From NCBI GenBank assembly GCA_002354335.1, contig DELI01000010.1, forward strand, positions 1-15,789: DNA of 15,789 nt. The letters run 5' to 3'. The notes under the pieces were generated by a model. It was given only the letters and a program-made list of their open reading frames with translations, was not told where the DNA came from and did not search any database. Source of the stretch: Sphingobacterium sp. UBA2700. Its GTDB lineage: Bacteria; Bacteroidota; Bacteroidia; Sphingobacteriales; Sphingobacteriaceae. Numbering within the stretch: the first letter of the stretch is position 1; the number at the start of each line of letters is the position of its first letter. Positions 1 through 6,949 of the stretch are shown piece by piece. A program made the translations under genes and the position numbers.

Positions 1-206
1 TGTCAATCCTTGCATCCTTCCTTTCCTGGTTCAAGACAAAACATCCTAACCATCCTTAAATCCTGTCAATCCTTCCTTTCCCCGACAACTCCTTTAGACA
101 GCAAAAGGCGCCTAATCGGCACCTGCTCTAATATCTTAAATCTCACGTCTAAAATCTAATCCCGCCCTAGGTCTAAATACTAACTACTAAATACTAACTA
201 CTCCCC
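1..206. repeat. Composite intergenic repeat block (modules A, D, B, C) downstream of the kinase gene
   Basis: No gene is seen here. Two reverse-oriented copies of module A (CCTTTCCTGGTTC type) lie at about 1-37 and 50-80. Module D (GCAAAAGGCGCC start) is at 101-127 and runs straight into a reverse B array at 128-160, made of CTAATAT-like heptamers. A C array follows at 170-201: GGTC and then four heptamers alternating TAAATAC and TAACTAC. The C array ends 5 bp from the stop codon of the kinase gene, with the GGTC end pointing away from the gene. No hairpin with a T-run that would make a convincing intrinsic terminator was found. The same modules recur in every other gene-free stretch of the window. 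Confidence 0.85.
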
Positions 207-1526
207 TCAAAACTGCAAAGTAAACACACTTCCTTCTCCTTCTTGGCTGTCGACCAGAAGGTTTCCGTTGTGCATCAGCATAATTTGCTTACTGAGGGTA
301 AGTCCTACGCCGGTTCCGGTTTTTTTGGTGGTAAAGAATGGGGTAAAGATCTGTTCTTGGATGTCGGGCGACATGCCGACGCCGTTATCTTGAATCTTGA
401 TCTGTATGCGGCCGTTGCTCTCGATACCAGAGAGGCTGATATAAGGTTCCGGCTGATCTTTGACGGCTTCAATGGCGTTCAGCAGCAAGTTGATTAATAC
501 CTGCTCGACCAAGCTGATATCTGCCAGGAGGACCATCCGTGTATTTTTGATGATGATATCTACGTCGATATTCTTCTGTAGGAGTGTGGGCTCCAGGAGC
601 TGATAGATGTTTTCGAAGAGTTGCACCAGCAGAATTTCTGCCACTTGTGGCTGATCGACTTTATTGATCAGGCGATAGCTCTTCGCGAACTGCAAGAGCC
701 CTTCGCTGCGGCGTTTGATCGTAAATATGCCGACTTTAAGATCCTCGATATCCTGATCACCCTCCCATTGTTCCAAACGGCTATGCAGGGTTTCGGCTAG
801 GGAGCTGATCGGACCAATGGAGTTCATGATTTCATGGGTCAATACGCGGAGCAGCTTATGCCAAGCTTTTGTCTCCGTTTCGTCGATTGCTTCGTTGATG
901 TTTTGGTACACTACGATTCGAAATTGCCCATCCTGGGTTTCAAATTCCGAGCATTGCAGGAGAACTTTGATCTTTCCCGAGGCGGAATTGGTGGTTTCCA
1001 TCTGTTGCTTCCCTACCTTCAGCTGCATGGTCTTTTCATACAGATCGGCATTTCTGCGCTGCAAGCCTGCGATATTGCCAAGATGAGGAACCTGAAAGAG
1101 GGATTTAAAGGCATCGTTTACCCAAATAACTTTACCGGAATCGGCATGGAAGAATAAGATGGCGGTATCCAGCATATTAATCACCTTATTGAGATACTGA
1201 TGCTGAAGCGCCTGGTCGATGCTTATGTTCTTATAGATTTCGTTGATTTGGTTGAAAGCCTGAAAAAGCTTTCCCTCCGTCGATCGGTTATTCTTGACCA
1301 CGAAGCGGCGAGTGAAGTCTCTGTATTTTACCGCTTCGGAAAATTCGAGCAATTGTTTCACGAGAAACCGATGGCTGGCAACAAAGCGATAGGCTAAATA
1401 AAAAGCAATCAGAAAAAGTAAAAGAGCATAGCTATAGTAGCCTATGAAAATTAAATAGGCGATACCTACTGCCAGCGACAGGAGTGCCAGCACTTTAAAA
1501 AAATCAGCAATCGCTATTCTCGACAT
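207..1526 (-). CDS. PAS-domain sensor histidine kinase, partner of the adjacent sigma54 response regulator
   Basis: A 439-residue membrane histidine kinase expected to autophosphorylate and pass phosphate to the regulator encoded 1 bp upstream. Two hydrophobic helices (about residues 11-29 and 32-49) are separated by only a few residues, so there is essentially no periplasmic sensor domain. A cytoplasmic PAS-like region spans about 105-210. The HisKA phosphoacceptor is His231 in THEIMNSIGP. The catalytic domain shows the N box (Asn346/Asn350), the G1 box DNGVGM (380-385), the F box FTPFFTTK (394-401) and the G2 box GTGVGL (404-409), so it looks fully active. The architecture is NtrB/ZraS-like, as expected for a kinase paired with an NtrC-type regulator. 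The input signal is unknown; intramembrane or cytoplasmic sensing is inferred. It is the last gene of the TolC-RR-HK operon. Confidence 0.95.
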   Translation of the reverse strand: MSRIAIADFFKVLALLSLAVGIAYLIFIGYYSYALLLFLIAFYLAYRFVASHRFLVKQLLEFSEAVKYRDFTRRFVVKNNRSTEGKLFQAFNQINEIYKNISIDQALQHQYLNKVINMLDTAILFFHADSGKVIWVNDAFKSLFQVPHLGNIAGLQRRNADLYEKTMQLKVGKQQMETTNSASGKIKVLLQCSEFETQDGQFRIVVYQNINEAIDETETKAWHKLLRVLTHEIMNSIGPISSLAETLHSRLEQWEGDQDIEDLKVGIFTIKRRSEGLLQFAKSYRLINKVDQPQVAEILLVQLFENIYQLLEPTLLQKNIDVDIIIKNTRMVLLADISLVEQVLINLLLNAIEAVKDQPEPYISLSGIESNGRIQIKIQDNGVGMSPDIQEQIFTPFFTTKKTGTGVGLTLSKQIMLMHNGNLLVDSQEGEGSVFTLQF

Positions 1527-1527
1527 T

Positions 1528-2883
1528 TTATAAATTATATTTCTCTAGGCGTCTGTATAAAGCGGCTCGTGTCAGGCCCAATTCCTTCGCAGCCTTGCTG
1601 ATGTTTCCATTGTAGCGCTCAATGGCTGACTTAATCGCCTTCCGTTCCATCTCTTCCAGGTTATGCGAAGAAAAGTCGGCACTTGAGCTCGTTGTCTCAG
1701 GAACAGACTCAATGGGAGAAAATAGTATATCATCAGCACACAGACTTGATTGATCAGACATAATCACTGCCCTTTCAATACTGTACTGCAATTCGCGGAC
1801 ATTTCCCGGGAAGTGGTACTGCTTCAGTTTTTGTAAGGCATCGGCTTCTAAACCGGCAATGTTTTTATGGTATTTCTTATTGTAAAAATCAAGGAAATGG
1901 TTCGCCAAAAGAGGTATATCTTCTGTTCGCTCGCGCAGTGCGGGCACCTGTATTTCCAAGGTGTTGATTCTGTAGATCAAGTCTTTTCGGAACCTTGACT
2001 CATCTGCCAATGATTTCAATGGAACATTCGTCGCGGAAATTAAACGTATATCCACTGCAACCGGCTGGCTTGAACCCAAAGGAACAACCGCGCGATTCTG
2101 CAATACACTCAATAGCTTCGCCTGTTGTTGCAGGTTGATATTTCCGATCTCATCCAGAAAAAGCGTACCAGTGTCGGCATTCTCAAAACGGCCTTTTCGA
2201 TCTTCCCGGGCATCCGTAAATGCTCCTTTCTTATAGCCAAACAGTTCACTCTCAAATAGGGTTTCCGTTAGTGAACCTACATCGACTTTGATAAATGGAT
2301 TTTTATTGCGCAAGGAACGTTGATGGATAGCATTTGCTATGAGATCCTTTCCCGTTCCGTTTTCTCCGAGGATAAGGATATTGGCTTCGGTAGGTGATAC
2401 CTTGTCGAGCTTGTAAAACAGGTCGTTCATAATGGCCGACTTGCCTACAATACCCTGATCCGTAACCAAGGGCTTCGACTTCACATTTGCCTGAGCCGGT
2501 TTATGCTCGTCCATCAATCCCTGCAGCGTGCTCAATAATTGTTCGTTCTGCCAAGGCTTCACGATAAAGTCCGCGGCGCCTTGTTTCAATGATTTCACCG
2601 CTAAATCTACCGCGCCATAAGCCGTAATCATCACGACCTGCACCGCAGGAAAATTCTCCTTCACCTTGCCCAACCAGTATAACCCCTCGTTACCGGTATT
2701 GATGGCACTCTTAAAGTTCATATCCAATAAGAGGATATCAACCGAATGCTTCTCTAATATATTCAGTAGTTTCTCCGGGTTATGTTCTACAATAACCTCT
2801 TTAACTTTCGGTCTTAACAGGATACGGGTGGCGGTTAATAAATCCTGATCATCATCTACAACAAGTACGGTTGCTTTCTTCAT
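1528..2883 (-). CDS. NtrC-family sigma54-dependent response regulator (REC-AAA+-Fis)
   Basis: A 451-residue enhancer-binding protein. The receiver domain (about 1-122) has the acidic pocket Asp10-Asp12, phosphoacceptor Asp54, Thr87 and Lys109. The AAA+ domain (about 145-370) has Walker A GENGTGKD (173-180), a sigma54-contacting loop GAFTDA (220-225; the family consensus is GAFTGA), Walker B LFLDE (241-245), arginine-rich FRKDLIYR (298-305) and a sensor-II-region GNVREL (360-365). A Fis-type helix-turn-helix occupies about 410-451 (NISKAAKELGLTRAALYRRL). Family knowledge: such proteins bind palindromic enhancers as dimers, oligomerise when phosphorylated and remodel sigma54 RNA polymerase using ATP. 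It sits 16 bp after the TolC gene and 1 bp before the kinase gene. It is the best candidate to bind the TGTTCG-N4-CGAACA sites in this window; that link is inferred. Confidence 0.96.
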   Translation of the reverse strand: MKKATVLVVDDDQDLLTATRILLRPKVKEVIVEHNPEKLLNILEKHSVDILLLDMNFKSAINTGNEGLYWLGKVKENFPAVQVVMITAYGAVDLAVKSLKQGAADFIVKPWQNEQLLSTLQGLMDEHKPAQANVKSKPLVTDQGIVGKSAIMNDLFYKLDKVSPTEANILILGENGTGKDLIANAIHQRSLRNKNPFIKVDVGSLTETLFESELFGYKKGAFTDAREDRKGRFENADTGTLFLDEIGNINLQQQAKLLSVLQNRAVVPLGSSQPVAVDIRLISATNVPLKSLADESRFRKDLIYRINTLEIQVPALRERTEDIPLLANHFLDFYNKKYHKNIAGLEADALQKLKQYHFPGNVRELQYSIERAVIMSDQSSLCADDILFSPIESVPETTSSSADFSSHNLEEMERKAIKSAIERYNGNISKAAKELGLTRAALYRRLEKYNL

Positions 2884-2899
2884 GCTAGGTCTAAGTTAA

Positions 2900-4213
2900 T
2901 TATAAATCCAATGCACCTGCATAGTAATCGTTAATATATTTTTGAAGCAACCACTCGTATTGTTTGATTACCAACTGACTACGCGTGTTGTCCAATTTGT
3001 TTTTCGCAGTCAAATAGATGACCGAATTACTATTGCCCGCTTCGAAATGAACGTTCGCAATCCGGAAAGCTTCCTGATAACTTTGCTCCTGTTCTTTCAA
3101 GTTCTGTACATTCGTCTGTGCCGTCCGCAAGTCGAATACGGCTTTTGCGGTGTTCATCCGAAGTTCGTTTTCACGAATACTTTTATTCAGCACCGCCTCG
3201 TTGAAATCAACCTGCGCCATGCGCACATTCGTACGAGTTGCGAATCTGTTAAAAATCGGGATGGTTAAGCTTAATGACACGCTTTTTCGAAAGTTATTCT
3301 TAATCTGGTTAAACGCTTCGCCCCCATCCTTGCTGTAGTTCGATCCTAAGCCAGCACCGAGGGATAGCGATGGATAATATTCTGACTTCATCAGTTTAAT
3401 ATTTTCCTCCATCTCCTTCATCCGCCAATCCAAAGCGCGATACTCAGGGAGCACCGTCAAGGAAGAACGAAAGAGATCCTCGGCGTTGTATACCCTGCTC
3501 GCTTGCTCGGTCTCCAATTTTTCTAATGCGGGCAGTTCGGTAACAGGGATGTTTAAAAAAGTCGCAAGTGTTAATTCTGCATCATTCAAAGACTGCTTCG
3601 TCTGCTCCAACAAATTCAGATCGCTATTGTATTGTCCTTTGATATCGTAAAGGTCGCCCGGAGCAACCGCACCTTCTCTGTTCAAAACCTCGTGTCTATG
3701 CAACTGTTCCTTCGTTACAGCAATTTGCCCCTCAATCTGAGTCAGCATATCCTGCGCCGTTAGGACTTTCAGATAAGCCTCGATGACATCCAGTTTCAGC
3801 TCATTTCTCGCACCCTCAAACTCCAACTTCCCTGCCTCCTTCGCATTCGCCCTACGTCGGATATTATGCAAGATCGCAAAGCCATTGAATAGGGGAACAT
3901 TCGCACTGAGGTATTGATTTCCGTAGCTATTATAGCGGTCTACATACTGGTTGGTCGTCGGGTCAATACTTCTACCCTGACTAAGTTCATGCGATAATCC
4001 AGCATTAACCTGCGGCAACCTATCGTAGCGCGCCTGTTTATGTTGTAAATCCGCCCGGTCTATATTCAGTTCCGAACGCAATAAGGTCGGATTATTCGTT
4101 ATTGCCATGCGAATGCAATCCGAAAGGGACAAGGTCTTAGTTTGCCCCTTAAGATTGCTAACTAAACAACAACAAATTGTTACGATATATAAATAGATGG
4201 TTAAGTATTTCAT
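2900..4213 (-). CDS. TolC-family outer-membrane efflux factor
   Basis: A 437-residue outer-membrane factor that should form the trimeric exit duct of a tripartite exporter. The N-terminus is a signal peptide (about residues 1-23, hydrophobic YLYIVTICCCLV). The mature start LSLSDCIRMAITNNPTL (about 28-44) is typical of the family. The internal duplication is visible: beta-strand plus turn YLSANVPLFNGF (about 101-112) in the first half and LSLTIPIFNRFAT (about 313-326) in the second, each followed by long Gln/Glu/Asn-rich coiled-coil helices. The length fits the family. It is the first gene of the operon with the RR and HK and is divergent from the adaptor gene. The cysteine cluster in the signal region could be read as a lipobox, but the position relative to the mature domain favours ordinary signal peptidase I cleavage. 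Confidence 0.94.
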   Translation of the reverse strand: MKYLTIYLYIVTICCCLVSNLKGQTKTLSLSDCIRMAITNNPTLLRSELNIDRADLQHKQARYDRLPQVNAGLSHELSQGRSIDPTTNQYVDRYNSYGNQYLSANVPLFNGFAILHNIRRRANAKEAGKLEFEGARNELKLDVIEAYLKVLTAQDMLTQIEGQIAVTKEQLHRHEVLNREGAVAPGDLYDIKGQYNSDLNLLEQTKQSLNDAELTLATFLNIPVTELPALEKLETEQASRVYNAEDLFRSSLTVLPEYRALDWRMKEMEENIKLMKSEYYPSLSLGAGLGSNYSKDGGEAFNQIKNNFRKSVSLSLTIPIFNRFATRTNVRMAQVDFNEAVLNKSIRENELRMNTAKAVFDLRTAQTNVQNLKEQEQSYQEAFRIANVHFEAGNSNSVIYLTAKNKLDNTRSQLVIKQYEWLLQKYINDYYAGALDL

Positions 4214-4215
4214 GT

Positions 4216-4234
4216 ATGCAATTTCTCATTGCAT
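4216..4234. promoter_or_regulatory. Perfect 7-bp inverted repeat just upstream of the TolC start codon
   Basis: ATGCAAT-TTCTC-ATTGCAT is a perfect inverted repeat with a 5-base spacer, located 2 bp before the TolC ATG and immediately downstream of the candidate -12 element. The predicted transcription start falls inside it. It could be a repressor operator or a leader structure that masks translation initiation. The symmetry is seen directly; the function is inferred. Confidence 0.4.
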
Positions 4235-4250
4235 TCCATAGCCTATGCCA
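4235..4250 (-). promoter_or_regulatory. Candidate sigma54 promoter of the TolC-RR-HK operon
   Basis: On the minus strand the 16-mer TGGCATAGGCTATGGA has a good -24 half (TGGCA) against the consensus TGGCAC-R-N4-TTGCW. Its -12 half is weak (ATGG in place of TTGC). The call rests mainly on context: the -24 element lies 36 bp before the start codon, and the perfect TGTTCG-N4-CGAACA palindrome at 4303-4318 ends 52 bp upstream of it. That distance is nearly identical at the adaptor and permease-3 promoters (53 and 54 bp). Confidence 0.5.
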
Positions 4251-4302
4251 ATTATATGAATCTCTGATTATCAGCACCTTAATGTAACTTTGGAAAAAGG
4301 GA

Positions 4303-4340
4303 TGTTCGGAGACGAACAACAAAGTGTTCGGTAGTGGACA
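4303..4340. promoter_or_regulatory. Paired enhancer/operator sites upstream of the TolC operon
   Basis: Site 1 (4303-4318) is TGTTCG-GAGA-CGAACA, perfectly symmetric in its arms. Site 2 (4325-4340) is TGTTCG-GTAG-TGGACA, with one degenerate arm. Centres are 22 bp apart, about two helical turns, so both lie on the same DNA face. This layout is typical of tandem upstream activating sites for NtrC-family proteins. The same motif recurs at 4586-4643 and 13040-13076. Binding by the RR encoded here is inferred. Confidence 0.7.
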
Positions 4341-4350
4341 ATTGGTTTTT

Positions 4351-4585
4351 TTAGATGTTAGATTTTAGATATAAGATTTTAGACGTATGGGTGGCTGGTA
4401 TGGGGTGTGAGATGAGTGATTGTTTTCAATCAGGAAACGAAGGATTTAAGGATGAGCAGGATCTGGCGTTTTGGGTCTAACTACTAACTACTAACTACTA
4501 AATACTATGTTTGAACCAGCAAAAAGATAAGCGCCTAATCGGCGCCCTGCTCTAATATCTAAAATCTCACATCTAATGTCTAAAC
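4351..4585. repeat. Composite repeat block in the TolC/adaptor divergent region
   Basis: This gene-free stretch lies between the two sets of operators. It holds a B array at 4351-4385 (five TTAGATN-type heptamers), an A copy at about 4427-4462, a C array at 4474-4505 (GGTC then three TAACTAC and one TAAATAC), module D at 4519-4551 and a reverse B array at 4552-4585. Module D contains a small hairpin, GCGCC (4531-4535) pairing with GGCGC (4541-4545) around loop TAATC. The block pushes the two divergent promoters about 430 bp apart, so each keeps its own operators. Confidence 0.85.
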
Positions 4586-4643
4586 TGGACATAAGCGAAC
4601 ATCTACTGTTCGCTAGCGAACAGTAGCAAAGTACGTACGCACA
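4586..4643. promoter_or_regulatory. Three phased enhancer/operator sites upstream of the adaptor gene
   Basis: The central site TGTTCG-CTAG-CGAACA (4607-4622) is perfect and sits inside a 24-bp perfect palindrome (4603-4626). Degenerate copies flank it at exact 21-bp centre-to-centre steps: 4586-4601 with right arm CGAACA, and 4628-4643 with right arm CGCACA, the same arm variant as at 13050-13055. The regular phasing suggests cooperative binding of several dimers on one helical face. The sites are seen directly; identification as enhancers for the local sigma54 activator is inferred. Confidence 0.72.
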
Positions 4644-4675
4644 AAACAACACTGATTTACAGCATATTACAACTT

Positions 4676-4691
4676 TGGCACAACCTTATCT
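4676..4691 (+). promoter_or_regulatory. Candidate sigma54 promoter of the adaptor-ATPase-permease genes
   Basis: TGGCACAACCTTATCT has a perfect -24 half (TGGCAC) and a poor -12 half (TATC where TTGC is expected). The central perfect palindrome ends 53 bp upstream. The predicted start near 4702 gives a leader of about 17 bases, A-rich (AAAGAATAAAATAA) and without a Shine-Dalgarno sequence, as is usual in Bacteroidota. Confidence 0.55.
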
Positions 4692-4718
4692 ATGCATTTA
4701 TCGTAAAGAATAAAATAA

Positions 4719-5972
4719 ATGGACAGACCAATTAAACAAAAGACATGGAATACGAAGCGGATCTTAACGGTTGGTGGCGTGGTTGCATTGGTTGGCTTGA
4801 TAGGCGCGAGTTATTACTTCACGAGCGGCAATAGCAAACTCAATGTGGAAGCAGAGCGTATTTCTATCTTTGAAGTAAAAGAAGATACCTTTCAAGAGTT
4901 TATACCTATTAATGGTACGGTACTGCCTATCAGCAGTATTTATCTGGATGCTTCGGTTGGTGGTCGTGTGGAGGAGAAATATGTGGAAGATGGTGCGCAT
5001 TTGAGAAAGGGGGATCCGATCATGCGTCTTTCGAATACGGATTTGGAATTAAGTCTTATCAATCAGGAAACGCAGGTTTTGAACCTCTTGACACAGGCTC
5101 AAATTGCGCAGACTAGCGCACAGCAGGCTACCATCAACAACCGCAATCAGATGGCGGATGTGGAGCAGGCGCTAAAGGAAGCGGAGCGTGTATATACCTT
5201 GAACAAAAAATTATTGGCAGAGAAGGCAATCGGGTCGCAGGAATATCAAAAATCCTTGAATGAGTATAATTACCAGAAAGAGCGTATCGGATTAACCAAT
5301 CAGATTGTAAGACAGGACGAGGTTTCGAATGCACAGAAACTGAATCAGGATCGCGAGACGTATAAGCGTACGCAGAGTGCTTTGCAGTTGATGCGCCAGA
5401 AAGTGGGCGATCTGATTTTAAGGGCTCCGGTTGATGGACAACTGACCTCCTTCGATGCGGAGATCGGCCAGAATAAATCTGCAGGCGAGCGCTTAGGGCA
5501 GATTGATGTCTTGACAGGTTTTAAAGTACGTGCAGAAATCGACGAGCATTACATCAACCGCATCTTTCCGGATTTGAAAGGACAGTTTAGCATTGATGAC
5601 AAGACTTACGAGCTGCGCATCAAAAAAGTGTACACACAGGTAAAAGATGGCCGCTTCTTAGTCGATATGGAGTTTGTTGGTGCGAGACCTGAGAGTATCC
5701 GCCGCGGACAGACCCTGCCGATACGTTTGGCATTAAGCGATAAGACCAAAGCGGTGTTATTGGCAAAAGGTGGCTTTAACCAGCAGACTGGCGGAAACTG
5801 GATATTCAAGTTGGATAAATCTGGAAATACAGCATACCGTACCGATATTCAATTGGGTCGTCAGAACCCGGAATATTACGAAGTACTAGGCGGCTTGAAG
5901 CCTGGGGACAAAGTTGTTATTTCAAGCTATGAAACTTACGATAAGATACAAGAATTGAGCATAAAACAGTAG
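4719..5972 (+). CDS. MacA/HlyD-type periplasmic adaptor (membrane fusion protein)
   Basis: A 417-residue adaptor predicted to link an inner-membrane ABC permease to the TolC-type duct. One N-terminal membrane anchor is visible (about residues 14-34) after a basic cytoplasmic start. The first half of the lipoyl-like domain (about 64-108, with GTVLP and GGRVEEKYVEDGAHLRKGD) leads into a long Gln-rich coiled-coil hairpin (about 110-228). The second lipoyl half follows (LILRAPVDGQL, 232-242), then a beta-barrel region and a C-terminal membrane-proximal domain ending near GLKPGDKVVISSY. The length is normal for the family. It is divergent from the TolC gene and followed by the ATPase gene, so complex partners are encoded on both sides of the shared regulatory region. 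The exported substrate cannot be told from the sequence. Confidence 0.93.
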   Translation: MDRPIKQKTWNTKRILTVGGVVALVGLIGASYYFTSGNSKLNVEAERISIFEVKEDTFQEFIPINGTVLPISSIYLDASVGGRVEEKYVEDGAHLRKGDPIMRLSNTDLELSLINQETQVLNLLTQAQIAQTSAQQATINNRNQMADVEQALKEAERVYTLNKKLLAEKAIGSQEYQKSLNEYNYQKERIGLTNQIVRQDEVSNAQKLNQDRETYKRTQSALQLMRQKVGDLILRAPVDGQLTSFDAEIGQNKSAGERLGQIDVLTGFKVRAEIDEHYINRIFPDLKGQFSIDDKTYELRIKKVYTQVKDGRFLVDMEFVGARPESIRRGQTLPIRLALSDKTKAVLLAKGGFNQQTGGNWIFKLDKSGNTAYRTDIQLGRQNPEYYEVLGGLKPGDKVVISSYETYDKIQELSIKQ

Positions 5973-5982
5973 AGATCATTGC

Positions 5983-6015
5983 GCCTGCTGCTTCATCCTA
6001 ATGGAAGTAGTAGGT
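5983..6015 (+). other. Stem-loop in the adaptor-ATPase intercistronic gap
   Basis: The 84-bp gap contains CCTGCTGCTTC (5984-5994) facing GAAGTAGTAGG (6004-6014) across a 9-base loop. The 11-bp stem has two G-U pairs when read as plus-strand RNA, and one further G-U pair can close it. There is no T-run after it, so it is not a standard terminator. It could stabilise an mRNA end, mark a processing point or set the adaptor:ATPase ratio. The fold was judged by eye. Confidence 0.45.
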
Positions 6016-6056
6016 TGCAAATGATGCAAGATAAACAAAGAAATTATAGATACCAT

Positions 6057-6734
6057 ATGATCAAGATAAGCAACCTACAGAAATTCTATCGCACCGAAGA
6101 GGTGGAGACTATTGCGCTCAACGATGTTAATATACATGTGAAAGAGGGAGAGTTTGTTGCCGTAATGGGTCCCTCCGGATGTGGAAAGTCGACCCTTTTA
6201 AATATAGTTGGCCTGTTGGACGATTTAGACGAAGGCAGTTATCTGTTCAACAATATTGAAGTCGCAAAATTTAAGGAGAATAAGCGCTCTGATTTACGCA
6301 AGCATAACATCGGCTTTGTCTTCCAGTCGTTCAACCTGATCGACGAGCTGACGGTTTTTGAAAACGTGGAACTTCCGCTGGTTTACACCAATGTACCGGC
6401 AGCCGAGCGCAAGAAGCGTGTGGAGGAAGTATTGGAAAAAGTGCAGATCATGCACCGTCGCAATCACTTTCCACAGCAGCTATCCGGCGGTCAGCAACAA
6501 CGTGTTGCCGTAGCCCGTGCCGTAGTCAACAACCCTAAGCTAATCCTTGCCGATGAGCCCACAGGTAACCTGGACTCCAGCAACGGTAATGAAGTTATGC
6601 AACTACTAACCGAACTGAACGAAGCCGGAACAACCATCGTTATGGTAACACACTCGGAATACGACGCCAAGTTCGCCGATCGCGTAATCAGAATGCTCGA
6701 CGGACAAGTGATACTGGAAGATGTAAGAAATTAG
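6057..6734 (+). CDS. MacB/LolD-type ABC transporter ATP-binding protein
   Basis: A 225-residue nucleotide-binding subunit of the MacB/LolD/FtsE type. Walker A is GPSGCGKS (38-45), the Q-loop is Gln90, the ABC signature LSGGQQQR (142-149), Walker B LILADEP (162-168), the D-loop region GNLDS (170-174), and the H-loop His199 in VTHS. All catalytic residues are present. The ATG at 6057 was chosen because it gives the standard family start MIKISNLQKFY. The frame stays open upstream to a TTG at 5979, but the extra 26 residues do not look like any part of the family and overlap the stem-loop. Unlike E. coli MacB, the ATPase is a separate protein and the permeases are separate genes. It is the only ATPase in the window and probably energises all three permeases. 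Confidence 0.94.
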   Translation: MIKISNLQKFYRTEEVETIALNDVNIHVKEGEFVAVMGPSGCGKSTLLNIVGLLDDLDEGSYLFNNIEVAKFKENKRSDLRKHNIGFVFQSFNLIDELTVFENVELPLVYTNVPAAERKKRVEEVLEKVQIMHRRNHFPQQLSGGQQQRVAVARAVVNNPKLILADEPTGNLDSSNGNEVMQLLTELNEAGTTIVMVTHSEYDAKFADRVIRMLDGQVILEDVRN

Positions 6735-6949
6735 ATGTTAGATATGAGATGTTAGATGTAAGATATAAGATTTTAGACATTAGAATGGCATCTTGAACCT
6801 TGGATATAAACTAGGAAGGACAGTTGTCTTGAACCAGGAAAGAAAGGATTTAAGGATTAACAGGATCGGGTCTAAATACTAACTACTAAATACTATCTAA
6901 TATCAGCCATAGGTCTAACTACTAAATACTAACTACTAAATACTACTCT
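6731..6949. repeat. Repeat block between the ATPase and permease 1 (modules B, A, C, C)
   Basis: Eight TTAGATN-type heptamers form a B array at 6731-6786; its first unit already contains the ATPase stop codon. An A copy lies at about 6828-6867, followed by two C arrays at 6869-6893 and 6912-6949. The second C array (GGTC plus TAACTAC/TAAATAC units) runs right up to the permease ATG at 6950. No operator of the TGTTCG type and no credible promoter is seen, so permease 1 is probably read from the adaptor promoter. Confidence 0.85.

Noticed and set aside
5979..6056. An upstream TTG start that would extend the ATPase by 26 residues
   Set aside because: The extension has no family resemblance and covers the stem-loop; the ATG at 6057 gives the normal family N-terminus.
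6786..6801. A TGGCAT element upstream of permease 1 as a sigma54 promoter
   Set aside because: The -12 half does not match and no TGTTCG-type operator is nearby.
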